From assembly GCA_016795285.1 (NCBI GenBank), contig JAEUIC010000005.1, positions 310,001 through 374,000 on the forward strand: DNA of 64,000 nt. Direction: 5' to 3'. This DNA is from Planctomycetota bacterium. GTDB taxonomy: Bacteria; Planctomycetota; B15-G4; SIAN01. Below, piece after piece: positions 44,650-54,077 of this stretch. The stretch's first letter is position 1. The number at the start of each line of letters is the position of its first letter. The position numbers and the translations under genes were made by a program. Under the pieces are notes generated by a model that saw nothing but the letters and a program-made list of their open reading frames with translations, ran no database searches and was not told the origin of the DNA.

Positions 44650-44886
44650 TCAGGGGTCGGAACAGTCGCGGATGAACCCGCAACGCGGGCAGACCACCTT
44701 GCAGTGGCGATCGAGCTGCGGCTCGCCGCAGAGCTCGCAGCACGCATCGTCGGGGGCGAAGCGGCGGCCGAGCGAGCCGGCGGCCGCGCCGTCCCCTGCA
44801 CCGTCCCCAGTCCCGCCGCGTTCGGGCGCGCCGTGCGCCGTCGCATCCGCTCCGCCCGTGCCGCCGTCCTGCGAGGGGCCGGCCAT
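44650..44886 (-). CDS. Small zinc-ribbon protein coupled to UbiD
   Basis: A 78-residue protein with a Gly/Ala-rich disordered first half (to about 45) and a C-terminal zinc ribbon: C50-x2-C53 and C66-x2-C69, with extra cysteines C49, C62 and C75 (HCKVVCPRCGFIRDCSDP). Its ATG lies 2 nt after the ubiD stop, so translation is coupled. I have seen similar tails (CPRCG..DCSDP) in small proteins of other phyla but know no function. It may be a metal-bound accessory or assembly factor for UbiD, which is inference from linkage only. Confidence 0.82.
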   Translation of the reverse strand: MAGPSQDGGTGGADATAHGAPERGGTGDGAGDGAAAGSLGRRFAPDDACCELCGEPQLDRHCKVVCPRCGFIRDCSDP

Positions 44887-44888
44887 CG

Positions 44889-46730
44889 TCAGCTCCCGCG
44901 CCGCGGCGGGTCGAGGTGGCCGCGGTCGGAATCCCCGGCCGCCATCCCGTCCGGGAAGTACTCCCCCCACCGGCGATCGACCGTCGCGCGCGTCGCCGCA
45001 TCGCAGAAGAGCTCGTCGGGAAGGTGCTCCTTCATGCGGGCGTCGATCACCAGCGGCGGCGTGCGGACGAGCTGCCGCTCGACGATCGACTCGGCAGCGG
45101 CGAAGAGGTCGCGGGCTGGGTCGAAGCGGGTGAAGGTCATCCAGAGGAAGTTGGCCGAGCTGGCGGTCGCCCGCGCGACGTCGTCGCTCACCACCACCAG
45201 CGGCCAGCCGGCGAGCGCCGGGTCGCGGGCGAGCCGCGCGGCGAAGTCGCGGTCGGCGGCGTGCTGCGGCCCCTCGACCACGAGGCAGCCGGGCGAGAAG
45301 GGGGCGGCGGCGCGCGCGCCGGCCGGAAGCGGGCCGCGGAACTCGGCCGGGAGCGTCCGGATCGGCGGCCCGAGACCGAGCAGCACCCCCTTGCTCCCCT
45401 GGTTCAGCTTCGCCCCCGCGTAGTCGAGCGTGTCCATCGAGAGGTTCGGGAAGACGAAGAGGTCGGTCTCGAACCGCGCGCGCGCCAGCACGTGGGTCAG
45501 CAGCGCCTTCCAGTCGCGCAGGTCGATCGGCGCGTCGGTCAGCAGCAGGAACTTGGTGAGCGCGAGCTGCCCCTCGCCGAGGATGCGGAACGCCGAGACC
45601 ATCGCCTCGCGCTTGTAGCGGTCGCGCACCACTGCGGCAGCGAGCGCGTGGTAGCCGGTCTCGCCGTACGACCAGAGGTCGACGACGCTCGGCATCGCCA
45701 GCGGGAAGAGCGGCGAGAGCAGCTCCTGCAGGAAGTCGCCGAGGAAGAAATCCTCCTGGCGCGGCTTGCCGACGACGGTCGCCGGCACGATCGCGTCGCG
45801 CCGCCGGAAGACGCGCTCGACCTCGAAGACGGGGAAGTCGTGCTGCAGCGAGTAGTAGCCGTAGTGGTCGCCGAACGGCCCTTCGGGGCGCCGCACGCCG
45901 GCCGGCACGCGACCGACCAGCGCGACCTCGGCATCGGCGAGCAGCGCATGCGGCGCGCGCGGATCGCGGTGCTGCGGCAAGCGACGGCCGAGCAGGAGCG
46001 AGGCGAGCAGCAGCTCCGGCACGTTCTCCGGCAGCGGCGCCAGCGCGGCGGCCAGCGCGGCCGGCGGTCCGCCGAGGAAGACGGTGACCGGCAGGTCGAG
46101 CCCGCGCGCCTCGGCGGCGTGGTGGTGGAAGCCGCCGCCCTTGCCGATCTGCCAATGCATGCCGGTCGATCGCGCGTCGTAGCGCTGCATGCGGTAGATG
46201 CCGAGGTTGCCCGGCCCGCCCGGCTTCCCGGCCGCGTCGAGCGCCTCGGTGTAGACGAGCGGCAGCGTCGCGAAGCAGCCGCCGTCGCGCGCCCACGACT
46301 GGGTCAGCGGCAGCGCTTCGAGGTCGGTCGCCTCGACCACCTCGGCCACCGGCGCGCGCCGCTCGCGCCGCATGCCGACCCGCGCCAGCCGCGCCAGCAG
46401 GCCGCGCGCGCGCCAGAACTTGGCCAGCGTCGGCGGCGGCAGCTCCTGCGCGAAGCGGACCAGCTCCGCCACCAGTTCGCGCGGCCGCCCGAAGGCGATC
46501 TCGACGCGCCGCGCATTGCCGAAGAGGTTGGTGACCAGCCGGAAGGGGCTCCCCTTCACCCGCCGGAAGAGGAGCGCCGGCCCGCCCGCGGCGATCACGC
46601 GGCGATGGATCTCGGCGACCTCGAGGCGCGGGTCGACCTCCGCGTCGATCTCGACCAGCTCGCCGGCGGCGGCGAGGCGCGCCAGGAACTCGCGCAGGTC
46701 GGCGGGCGGAAGCGGGGCGGACGCGCTCAT
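44889..46730 (-). CDS. UbiD-family prFMN-dependent decarboxylase
   Basis: A 613-residue UbiD-family enzyme. The catalytic region reads RRPEGPFGDHYGYYS with the conserved Glu, and earlier prFMN-contact segments include NLGIYRMQRYD and HWQIGKGGGFHHH. Such enzymes use prenylated FMN to decarboxylate aromatic or alpha,beta-unsaturated acids. UbiD of ubiquinone or menaquinone synthesis is about 490 residues, so this longer form may have another substrate. The prenyltransferase UbiX that makes the cofactor is not in the window. It follows the ABC permease by 22 nt and is coupled to the zinc-ribbon gene. Confidence 0.92.
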   Translation of the reverse strand: MSASAPLPPADLREFLARLAAAGELVEIDAEVDPRLEVAEIHRRVIAAGGPALLFRRVKGSPFRLVTNLFGNARRVEIAFGRPRELVAELVRFAQELPPPTLAKFWRARGLLARLARVGMRRERRAPVAEVVEATDLEALPLTQSWARDGGCFATLPLVYTEALDAAGKPGGPGNLGIYRMQRYDARSTGMHWQIGKGGGFHHHAAEARGLDLPVTVFLGGPPAALAAALAPLPENVPELLLASLLLGRRLPQHRDPRAPHALLADAEVALVGRVPAGVRRPEGPFGDHYGYYSLQHDFPVFEVERVFRRRDAIVPATVVGKPRQEDFFLGDFLQELLSPLFPLAMPSVVDLWSYGETGYHALAAAVVRDRYKREAMVSAFRILGEGQLALTKFLLLTDAPIDLRDWKALLTHVLARARFETDLFVFPNLSMDTLDYAGAKLNQGSKGVLLGLGPPIRTLPAEFRGPLPAGARAAAPFSPGCLVVEGPQHAADRDFAARLARDPALAGWPLVVVSDDVARATASSANFLWMTFTRFDPARDLFAAAESIVERQLVRTPPLVIDARMKEHLPDELFCDAATRATVDRRWGEYFPDGMAAGDSDRGHLDPPRRGS

Positions 46731-46752
46731 CGTGTTCCCATGCGCGGCGCGC

Positions 46753-48105
46753 TCACTCGTGGCGCAGCGTCTCGACCGGATCGAGGCGCGCGACGCGCAG
46801 CGAGGCGAGGAAGGCGAAGAGGAGCGTGACCGCGAAGGTGGCCGCCACCGCGAGCCCGATCAGCTCCGGCTGGAAGGCGACCGGGATCTCCTCGAAGAAG
46901 TAGACGCCCGGATCCCAGAGGCGGCCGCCGGTCCAGCGCGACAGCGCGTCGTGCACGGCGTTGATGTTGTGGGCGAGCAACGCGCCCGCCACCAGCCCGA
47001 GCAGCGCGCCGATCACGGTCACCAGCACGCCGAGCGCCGTGAAGATCGAGGCGATGCCGAGCGCCGAGCCGCCCAGTGCAGCGAGCGTCCCGACGTCGCG
47101 CAGCTTCTCGGTCACCAGCAGGTGGATCGAGACCAGCAGGTTGAAGCCGGCGACGATCACGATGAAGAAGAGGCAGAGGTCGAGCACGCCGCGCTGGTTG
47201 TCGATGGCGGAGAGCACTTCGCTCGCCTTCATCTCCCAGGTGAGGATCGGCGTCTCGAAGCCCGACTCGAGGTCGTAGGGAGCGAGCCGCGTGCGCAACG
47301 TCGCGCAGAGCGCATCGAGGTCGACGCCGGCCGCCGCCTTCACGGCGATCTCGGTCGACGGCGAGAGCGTCGCGGCGAAGCGCACCAGGTCGCCCCGCGG
47401 CGCGTAGGCGCGGGTCAGGTCCTCGATGAACGAGCCGGTGGCGAAGGTCCCGACCACCACGAAGCGCCCCGCCTGCGCGGCGACCCCCTGCTCGCGGACC
47501 GTCTGGTCGTCGACGTCGGGGATCGTCATCAACTCGAGCAGCGAACCGCGCTCGAGGTGGAGCTCCTGCGCGCACCGCTCGCCGATCAGGAGCGGCACGG
47601 CGCCGGCCGGCGCGGCGGGGAACGGGGCGAGGTCGAACGGGCGAGCGGGATCGCGGACGCGCCGCTGCTCGGGCGCCGCGGCGAGGTAGGCCTGGAAGTC
47701 GGAGACGGCGTCCTCGGCCGCCACGTCGACGCCCAGCACGTCGAGCACCGAGCGGCGCGAGATCGCCCCGATGGCGATCACCTCGGGCAGCTTCATGCCG
47801 GGCGGCAGGACGCACGGCCGCCGCAGGCGCGGCGCCGCGCCCGCGACCCCTTCGGTCGCGACGATCGTGCGCACCATCGCGTCGGTGGGGAGCGTCGCGC
47901 CTGGCGTCCGCGCGAGCGCCGGCAGCGTCTGCACGGTGATGTCGGACGCGCTGCCGCGCCAGATGCGGGCGAGTTCCTGCGTGACGCCGTGGAAGATCGA
48001 GTCGACCACCAGGATCGACGCGACGCCGAGCAGGACGCCCACCACCGAGACCCAGAGGATCGGCAGGCTCTTCAGCCAGCGCCAGGCGAGCACCCAGCGA
48101 TACAT
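46753..48105 (-). CDS. FtsX/LolC-type ABC transporter permease
   Basis: A 450-residue permease with the MacB/FtsX topology. The first helix is at about 17-40 (ILWVSVVGVLLGVASILVV), a large periplasmic domain spans about 41-290, and three C-terminal helices are seen (FFIVIVAGFNLLVSIHLLV, ALGVLVTVIGALLGLVAGAL, LIGLAVAATFAVTLLFAFLASL). The ending RVARLDPVETLRHE is the classical LolC/E-MacB signature. It probably helps release lipoproteins from, or move lipids out of, the inner membrane. No ATPase (LolD-like) partner is next to it. The longer open frame upstream is out of frame with citrate synthase and not used. Confidence 0.9.
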   Translation of the reverse strand: MYRWVLAWRWLKSLPILWVSVVGVLLGVASILVVDSIFHGVTQELARIWRGSASDITVQTLPALARTPGATLPTDAMVRTIVATEGVAGAAPRLRRPCVLPPGMKLPEVIAIGAISRRSVLDVLGVDVAAEDAVSDFQAYLAAAPEQRRVRDPARPFDLAPFPAAPAGAVPLLIGERCAQELHLERGSLLELMTIPDVDDQTVREQGVAAQAGRFVVVGTFATGSFIEDLTRAYAPRGDLVRFAATLSPSTEIAVKAAAGVDLDALCATLRTRLAPYDLESGFETPILTWEMKASEVLSAIDNQRGVLDLCLFFIVIVAGFNLLVSIHLLVTEKLRDVGTLAALGGSALGIASIFTALGVLVTVIGALLGLVAGALLAHNINAVHDALSRWTGGRLWDPGVYFFEEIPVAFQPELIGLAVAATFAVTLLFAFLASLRVARLDPVETLRHE

Positions 48106-48146
48106 GGTAGAGGCCGGGCGTCGGCCGCGCGGTCGCGGCCTTCGCG

Positions 48147-49427
<1,281 letters not shown>

Positions 49428-49557
49428 GGCTGCGGGCGGCCTTCGTGGGGTCCCGCCGATCCCGACATGCGCCGCGCGATCGCCTGTCGCGCAGGCCATC
49501 GGGACTCGGAGAGGGGCCGCGAGGATAGCGCGCGGATCGCCGATCGTGGCCGGGCCG

Positions 49558-49563
49558 TATCCT
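49558..49563 (+). promoter_or_regulatory. Putative -10 element for a leaderless yhbP-like transcript
   Basis: TATCCT ends 7 nt before the ATG of the YhbP-like gene, and no Shine-Dalgarno sequence lies between. It is among the clearest members of the leaderless-type starts of this window. Confidence 0.4.
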
Positions 49564-49570
49564 GCCGGCC

Positions 49571-50170
49571 ATGGACCGATCCATCGCCGCCGCCCGCACG
49601 TGGGGCCAGCTCGTTCGCCGCGTGCGCGTCTTCGCGCTCGCCACCTCCTCGGCCGCCGGAAGCTGGAGCACGCCGCTCTTCTTCGCGGCGGATGCAGCCG
49701 CCACCACCCTCTACTTCATCACCTCGCCGAGCAGCCGCCACGCTCGCGAAGGGCGCCGGGAGCCACGCGTTTCCGGCTCCCTCTGGGCCCCGCCCGGCCG
49801 CCCCGATCAGCTGCGCGGCGCCCAGTTCGAAGGGCGTCTCGTTGCCGTGAAGGGGGCGGCGGAGGCGGCGGCGCGCGCCTGCTTCCTCGCGCGCCACCCG
49901 GCGGCCGCCGAGCGGATCGCGGCCGCGACCGGCGAGCGCTTCTTCGCGCTCGAACTCGACGCGATCAAGGTGACCGACAACCGCCTCGGCTTCGGCTGGA
50001 AGGAGCTGCTGCGACCGCGCGCACTGGCGGCCCGCCAGGGCGAGATTCGGCCGGCCCGCCAGGGCGAGGATCGGCCGGCCCGCCGGGGAGCGAGTCGGCC
50101 GGCCCGCCAGCTGGTGGATCAGCCAGTGGATCAGCCGGTGGATCAGCCGGTGAAGAAGCGGAAGAGGTGA
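49571..50170 (+). CDS. YhbP/UPF0306-like FMN-binding split-barrel protein with repeat tail
   Basis: A 199-residue protein. Residues 15-150 match the YhbP (UPF0306) group of the pyridoxamine 5'-phosphate oxidase fold: FALATSSAAGSWSTPLFFAAD, LYFITSPSSRHA, RGAQFEGRL and ELDAIKVTDNRLGFGWKEL. It may bind FMN or F420; the reaction is unknown. The last 50 residues are built from two tandem repeats, an 8-residue unit (ARQGEIRP-like, three copies) and VDQP (three copies), absent from E. coli YhbP (147 residues). The 3' end overlaps the convergent lipoprotein gene by 28 nt. Confidence 0.85.
   Translation: MDRSIAAARTWGQLVRRVRVFALATSSAAGSWSTPLFFAADAAATTLYFITSPSSRHAREGRREPRVSGSLWAPPGRPDQLRGAQFEGRLVAVKGAAEAAARACFLARHPAAAERIAAATGERFFALELDAIKVTDNRLGFGWKELLRPRALAARQGEIRPARQGEDRPARRGASRPARQLVDQPVDQPVDQPVKKRKR
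50030..50110 (+). repeat. 24-nt tandem repeat (3 units plus partial)
   Basis: Units start with GCCCGCC at 50030, 50054, 50078 and 50102 (the last partial). Each encodes eight residues ARQG(E/A)xRP in the C-terminal tail of the YhbP-like protein. Units 1 and 2 are nearly identical; unit 3 has diverged. Confidence 0.85.
50113..50152 (+). repeat. 12-nt tandem repeat (3 units)
   Basis: Three units of GGTGGATCAGCC (the second with A at the first base) at 50113, 50125 and 50137 encode VDQP repeats at the end of the YhbP-like protein. They also extend into the last codons of the convergent lipoprotein gene on the other strand. Confidence 0.85.
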
Positions 50171-50664
50171 GGGACGTAGGTCCCGCCGAACCACCAAGCG
50201 ACCACGGCGCCCCCCGCGCCCGCCGCCCCCCACAGGAGCATCTCGCCGGCCGCCGGGGCGAGCGGCGTCGCGGCCGGCTGGTGCGGCAGCGCGAACCCTT
50301 CGTAGACGCCGGCCGGGCCGTTGCCCGCCACGAAGTGGAGCGGCGCGACGGCGGCGTCGACGGCGTGCAGCGCCGCGAGGCCGCTCTGCAGCACGAGGTC
50401 GCCGACGAAGAAGAGCGGCACCCAGGCGCGCGAGCGATCGGGGGAGTCCGTCCACGCCCACGCATCGCGAGCCGCGACCCACGGCACCTGCAGCGGCGCC
50501 GTCACCACCACGAAGAGGTCCTGGCCGAGGCGGCGCGCCGATTCGGCGGGCGCCGGGAAGAGCATGCAGCCGGGCGCGCTCGACGCCACCGCGAGCGCCG
50601 CCGCGGCGAGCGCCCCGCTGCGCCCGCGCCGGCGCGGAGGCGCGCCGATCTGCTGCCCGATCAT
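50143..50664 (-). CDS. Hypothetical lipoprotein, 173 residues
   Basis: A lipoprotein candidate with a basic n-region, hydrophobic core and lipobox SAPGC at about residue 33. The mature part has a TAPLQVPWVAARDAW segment, a hydrophobic WVPLFFVGDLVLQSGLAALHAVD region and a C-terminal helix (AGAGGAVVAWWFGG), so it may be tightly membrane-associated. I do not recognise a family. Its 3' end overlaps the convergent YhbP-like gene by 28 nt inside the 12-nt repeat array. It follows the PilO-like gene by 37 nt and could be the third gene of that operon. Confidence 0.7.
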   Translation of the reverse strand: MIGQQIGAPPRRRGRSGALAAAALAVASSAPGCMLFPAPAESARRLGQDLFVVVTAPLQVPWVAARDAWAWTDSPDRSRAWVPLFFVGDLVLQSGLAALHAVDAAVAPLHFVAGNGPAGVYEGFALPHQPAATPLAPAAGEMLLWGAAGAGGAVVAWWFGGTYVPHLFRFFTG

Positions 50665-50701
50665 GCGCCGCCCGATCGCGCGCCGCCCGAAGCCACGCGG
50701 T

Positions 50702-51253
50702 TCAGTCGGCCGCCACCTTCGCCGGATCGCGCCGGACGAAGGTGAGCGAGTCGGCGTTCCAGAGATCCTCGACCGCGTTCTCCTCCGCCAGCGTGAGGCG
50801 CGCCTTCTGCAGCTTGATGCGGCGCGACTGCGACTCGCAGTTGAAGATGAAGGTGAAGAGGTGGTCGCGCCGCTTCGGCTTGTCCTTCTTGAAGTCGATC
50901 ACGAAGAGCTGGTCCTGCCAGCCGTCGCGGTTCTTTTTTTCCGGCTCGCGCGGCTTGAAGAGGTAGTCCTGCGCCGGGTTGAAGTGGCTGCGCTTCGCCC
51001 ACTCGCTGAAGTAGCTGAGGATGCCCGCCTTGTCGAAGGCGTCCTGCGGCGCCTTGTCGTTCTTCTTCTCCTTCTCGAACAGCTTGATGTCCTTGGTCAC
51101 CTCGCCCACCTGGCGGCAGATGGTGGTGGTCGACTTGATGTCGCGCTCGAGCCCCTCGATCTTGTGGCCGAACCAGAACCAGCCGCCGAGGAAGGCGACG
51201 ATCAGCAGCCCGGAGAGCCAGAGCGTCAGCTTGACGAAATCGAGTTCCTTCAC
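50702..51253 (-). CDS. PilO/GspM-like inner-membrane protein
   Basis: A 183-residue bitopic protein: one N-terminal membrane helix (about 8-30), a coiled-coil segment, then a small alpha/beta periplasmic domain. This is the layout of PilO or GspM, and it directly follows and overlaps (ATGA) the PilM/PilN-like gene, which supports a role in a type IV pilus or type II secretion inner-membrane platform. It is unusually Lys-rich for this genome and contains a run of seven A within GAA-AAA-AAG codons. Sequence similarity alone would not prove the family. Confidence 0.62.
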   Translation of the reverse strand: MKELDFVKLTLWLSGLLIVAFLGGWFWFGHKIEGLERDIKSTTTICRQVGEVTKDIKLFEKEKKNDKAPQDAFDKAGILSYFSEWAKRSHFNPAQDYLFKPREPEKKNRDGWQDQLFVIDFKKDKPKRRDHLFTFIFNCESQSRRIKLQKARLTLAEENAVEDLWNADSLTFVRRDPAKVAAD

Positions 51254-53028
51254 GGCGTTCCCCCCTTCGTCGAGCGCGGATCGAAGCCGACCTTCAAGTC
51301 GATCTCGAGGTTGCTGACCTGCACGCGGCCATCCTTGGTGCCCGACGTCGACGGCTCCTGGACCCGCTCGACGGCCGGGCAGTCGCGGATCGCCCGCACC
51401 AGCGCGTCGACCTGCTCCGGCGAGTTCAACATCCCGGTGAGCTTGAGCGACGGCTTCTCCTTGCCGACGTCGAGGTCGATCGAGGAGAGCTGCAGGCGGC
51501 CGATCTGCTTCATGTCGCGATCGATCGCGGCGACCACCGCGGTCAGGTAGTCGAGCCCCGACGGCAGCCGCGGGATCGAGCTGGCGCGCCCGAGATCGGA
51601 GGCAAGGTCGTCGCGCGTCTGGTTCAATTCGGCCAGCGCGCGGCGGACCGCCTCGATGGGCGTCAGCTGGTGGGCGTTCACCTTCTCGAAGAGCTCGTTC
51701 GATTCGGCGTGCGCGGTGTGCTCGGAGAGGACCGCGGTCGCCGCCGCGTAGAGCTCCGTCTCGCGCTGGCGATGCAGCTTGATCCGCTCGATGCAGAGCA
51801 GCGCGACGGCCACCAGTGCCACGATGGAGAACGAGGCGAGCGCCACCTTCACCTGGTCGAAGCGCCGCGCGTAGCGCACCTCTTCCTGGCGGAACTCGAT
51901 GGTGCTGCCGGCGGCGCCGAGCAGCTTGAGCGCGAGGCCAAGCGCCGCGACCCCTTCGGCGTTCGCCGCCTCGAGCGCTTCGCCCGAGAGCGCGTGCTCC
52001 ACGCGGTCGAAGGGGCGCGCCACCTCGACCGGCAACCGCAGCGCCGATTCGACGTGCGCGACGAACTCGGGCGAGCGGACCGCCGCGCCCATCAGCAGCA
52101 CCTTCTGCGGCTCGCCCGCCATCGGGCCGAGCTTGAAGAGCGTGCGGGTCACTTCACGGCGCAGCCGCGAGAAGAAGTCGAGTCCGGCCCGGCGCTGGCC
52201 GCGCGCCCCGTCCTCGGAGAGATCGTCGACCACGACGAGCGTCTCGTCGCCGTCGGGGCGCGCGCTGCCGCTCTCCTTCGCGCCGCCCTCCTTCGCGCCC
52301 GCATCGCCCTCGGCGCCCGACGGCAGCGCGCCGGCCGTCGGCGGCGCGACGCCGAAGCGCAGCACGCGCGCCGCGAGCAGCGTGTCGCCGCGCGTCACGA
52401 GCAGGTGGGTCAGGTCGCCGTCGCACTCGAGCGCGACGACCGTCGCGCCGACCGGCTCGCTGCCGGGCGGGGTGTCGACGGGCGGCGGCGGCGGCGGCTC
52501 GACGTAGCCGGTCGCGCGCAGCGCGCCGAAGAGCGAGGTGAGGTGGAGGTCGGCCGATTGCGGATCGACGCCGATCGCGTTCAGGTCGGAGAGCGAGGCG
52601 CGCACCGCCTCCTTCGGGCAGGCGGCGATCAGCAGGCGCGAACCGCCGCGACCGTCGCGGTCGAGCAGCTGCCAGCTCACCACCACCGAGTCGATCTCGA
52701 CGAGCTGGAGGTGGCTCTCCGCCTCGAACTTCACCACCTTGTCGATCTGGTCGGGCGTCGTGAACGGCAGCTCGAGTTCGCGGAAGGTGCAGTCGAGCGA
52801 CGCCAGCGCGACCGCCGCCGGATCCTTGGCGAGGCGGCGCTGCGAGGCGAGCGCCCGCAACGCCTCGGCGTAGCTTGGCCGCGGTGGCGTCTCCCCTTCC
52901 GCGAGCGCGGCGGGGGGCGCCACGTCGGCGATGGTGAAGCTCTTCACCTTCGGCGACTTGGCGGTGCCGTCGATCTCGACGGCACGGACCCGGACATGGC
53001 TGAGGTCGACGGCGAGTTGGGTCGGCAT
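51250..53028 (-). CDS. PilM-PilN/GspL-like fused pilus assembly protein
   Basis: A 592-residue protein that joins two parts usually encoded separately in pilus systems. The N-terminal actin-like PilM domain (AVDLSHVRVRAVEIDG, LELPFTTPDQIDKVVKFEAE, ESALRLPVEVARPFDRVEH) extends to about residue 365, with a charged insertion near 230-275. A membrane helix lies near 395-415 (FSIVALVAVALLCIERI). A periplasmic coiled coil and PilN-like ferredoxin-fold domain follow, with LQLSSIDLDVGKEKPSLKLTG and DALVRAIRDCPAVERV. The same architecture is seen in GspL. It pairs with the PilO-like gene. A TACAAT hexamer lies 9 nt before the ATG. Confidence 0.82.
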   Translation of the reverse strand: MPTQLAVDLSHVRVRAVEIDGTAKSPKVKSFTIADVAPPAALAEGETPPRPSYAEALRALASQRRLAKDPAAVALASLDCTFRELELPFTTPDQIDKVVKFEAESHLQLVEIDSVVVSWQLLDRDGRGGSRLLIAACPKEAVRASLSDLNAIGVDPQSADLHLTSLFGALRATGYVEPPPPPPVDTPPGSEPVGATVVALECDGDLTHLLVTRGDTLLAARVLRFGVAPPTAGALPSGAEGDAGAKEGGAKESGSARPDGDETLVVVDDLSEDGARGQRRAGLDFFSRLRREVTRTLFKLGPMAGEPQKVLLMGAAVRSPEFVAHVESALRLPVEVARPFDRVEHALSGEALEAANAEGVAALGLALKLLGAAGSTIEFRQEEVRYARRFDQVKVALASFSIVALVAVALLCIERIKLHRQRETELYAAATAVLSEHTAHAESNELFEKVNAHQLTPIEAVRRALAELNQTRDDLASDLGRASSIPRLPSGLDYLTAVVAAIDRDMKQIGRLQLSSIDLDVGKEKPSLKLTGMLNSPEQVDALVRAIRDCPAVERVQEPSTSGTKDGRVQVSNLEIDLKVGFDPRSTKGGTP

Positions 53029-53037
53029 GGCGGCGCG

Positions 53038-53043
53038 ATTGTA
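53038..53043 (-). promoter_or_regulatory. Putative -10 element upstream of the pilM/pilN-like gene
   Basis: TACAAT (one mismatch to TATAAT) on the minus strand ends 9 nt before the ATG, within the 27-nt gap after the LTXXQ gene. This suggests the pilus genes have their own, nearly leaderless promoter rather than relying only on read-through from the ECF operon. Confidence 0.45.
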
Positions 53044-53055
53044 GTCCCGAAGCTG

Positions 53056-53406
53056 CTAGTTCGACGCGGCGCCAATCCCTCGCGCACGCCAGCGGCGCGC
53101 CTGCTCGGGAGTCAACAGCGCCTCGACTTCGCGATCGGCGGCAGCGGCCGCCGCGTCGACGGAGGCCTGCCAAGCGACCTCCTTCGCGGTGAGTTCGCTC
53201 CGCCAGCGCTGCGCGATGGCGGCGAGCTGCTCCTGCTGGGCCGGCGTGAGGTCGAGCTCCCCCATCCGACTCGTCGCATCCTCGGCGAGGTCGGCCAAGG
53301 ACGGCCCGCGCCCCCGCCACCGTTCGGCGGCGACCACGGCCCCAGCTCCGACCGCCGCCCACAACACGGCGTGCAGCACCATCCAACCTGCGACTCGCTG
53401 CGCCAT
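53056..53406 (-). CDS. LTXXQ-type (Spy/CpxP/ZraP-like) periplasmic protein
   Basis: A 116-residue protein (ATG 53406 preferred; an ATG 11 codons upstream is possible) with an N-terminal membrane or signal segment (VLHAVLWAAVGAGAVVAA) and a helical domain with two LTxxQ motifs: DLTPAQQEQL and LLTPEQARRW. This is the pattern of Spy, CpxP and ZraP envelope-stress chaperones or metal sensors. It lies downstream of an ECF sigma and its anti-sigma, matching the common arrangement in which the protein modulates or reports on that stress system. Confidence 0.78.
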   Translation of the reverse strand: MAQRVAGWMVLHAVLWAAVGAGAVVAAERWRGRGPSLADLAEDATSRMGELDLTPAQQEQLAAIAQRWRSELTAKEVAWQASVDAAAAAADREVEALLTPEQARRWRARGIGAASN

Positions 53407-53496
53407 CCGTCGCTCCGTCGCCCCAATCCGTCGCCCCAATCCGTGGCCACGCTCCGGCGCCTCGACCCGGCGCTCGCGGCGGCGGCCAGCCCCGCG

Positions 53497-54075
53497 TCAG
53501 CGGTCGCCGGCCAGCACCAGCTCGAAGAAGCTCGGCGGCGCGGCACGTCCGCGCTGCCACCGCTCGAGCACGCGCCGCAGCGCCGGATCGGCCTGCTCGA
53601 GCGCGCTCGGCCGCGCGGCCGCGCTCGCTTGGCGCGGTCCGCTCGCCACCCAACCGAGGCCGAGCAGCAGGAGCAGTCCCGCGGCCAACGCCGCGCTGCG
53701 CCGCAACCAGCCGATCGGGAGCGGCGCCGACGGCTCGTCGCTCGCCCGCGGCCAAGACGCGGCGCGGGATTCCACGAGGGACTCCCCACCAACCGCCGCA
53801 CCCGTCGCCGCGGCCGCGCCGCCCGTCGCCGCTTCGGTCGCGATGCGCGCCAAGATCCGCTCGTCGAGCCCGACCGGCGCGCGCCGCTGGGATTCCGCCG
53901 CATCGCGCCGCAGCGCGCTGGAGAGCCGCCGCCAATCGAGCGCCACCCGCTGGCAACGCGGGCAGCCGTCGAGATGGTCGTCGAGCAGGATCTGCTCGCG
54001 CCGCGGCAGCTCGCCATCGAGCGAACGGCTCAGCCACTGCAGCACGTCGCCGTGCGGTTCCTGATGCTCGCTCAT
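53497..54075 (-). CDS. Zinc-binding anti-sigma factor, membrane anchored
   Basis: A 192-residue protein with an N-terminal ZAS domain (H34-x3-C38-x2-C41 in DDHLDGCPRCQR), a linker, and a single membrane helix (about 143-163, LRRSAALAAGLLLLLGLGWVAS), with about 30 residues outside. ZAS proteins hold their ECF sigma factor inactive until released by redox change or proteolysis. Its ATG lies 2 nt after the stop of the sigma-factor gene, so they are translated together. The extracytoplasmic tail (ALEQADPALRRVLERWQRG) is helical and may contact the LTXXQ protein. Confidence 0.88.
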   Translation of the reverse strand: MSEHQEPHGDVLQWLSRSLDGELPRREQILLDDHLDGCPRCQRVALDWRRLSSALRRDAAESQRRAPVGLDERILARIATEAATGGAAAATGAAVGGESLVESRAASWPRASDEPSAPLPIGWLRRSAALAAGLLLLLGLGWVASGPRQASAAARPSALEQADPALRRVLERWQRGRAAPPSFFELVLAGDR

Positions 54076-54077
54076 CG

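Noticed and set aside
50030..50152. Short CRISPR-like array
   Set aside because: Units are directly adjacent without spacers, keep the reading frame and encode a protein tail; no cas genes are present.
50932..50942. A7 run as a programmed frameshift site
   Set aside because: The A-AAA-AAG frame is right, but no stimulatory stem or internal Shine-Dalgarno was identified and the shifted frame adds only a non-homologous tail.
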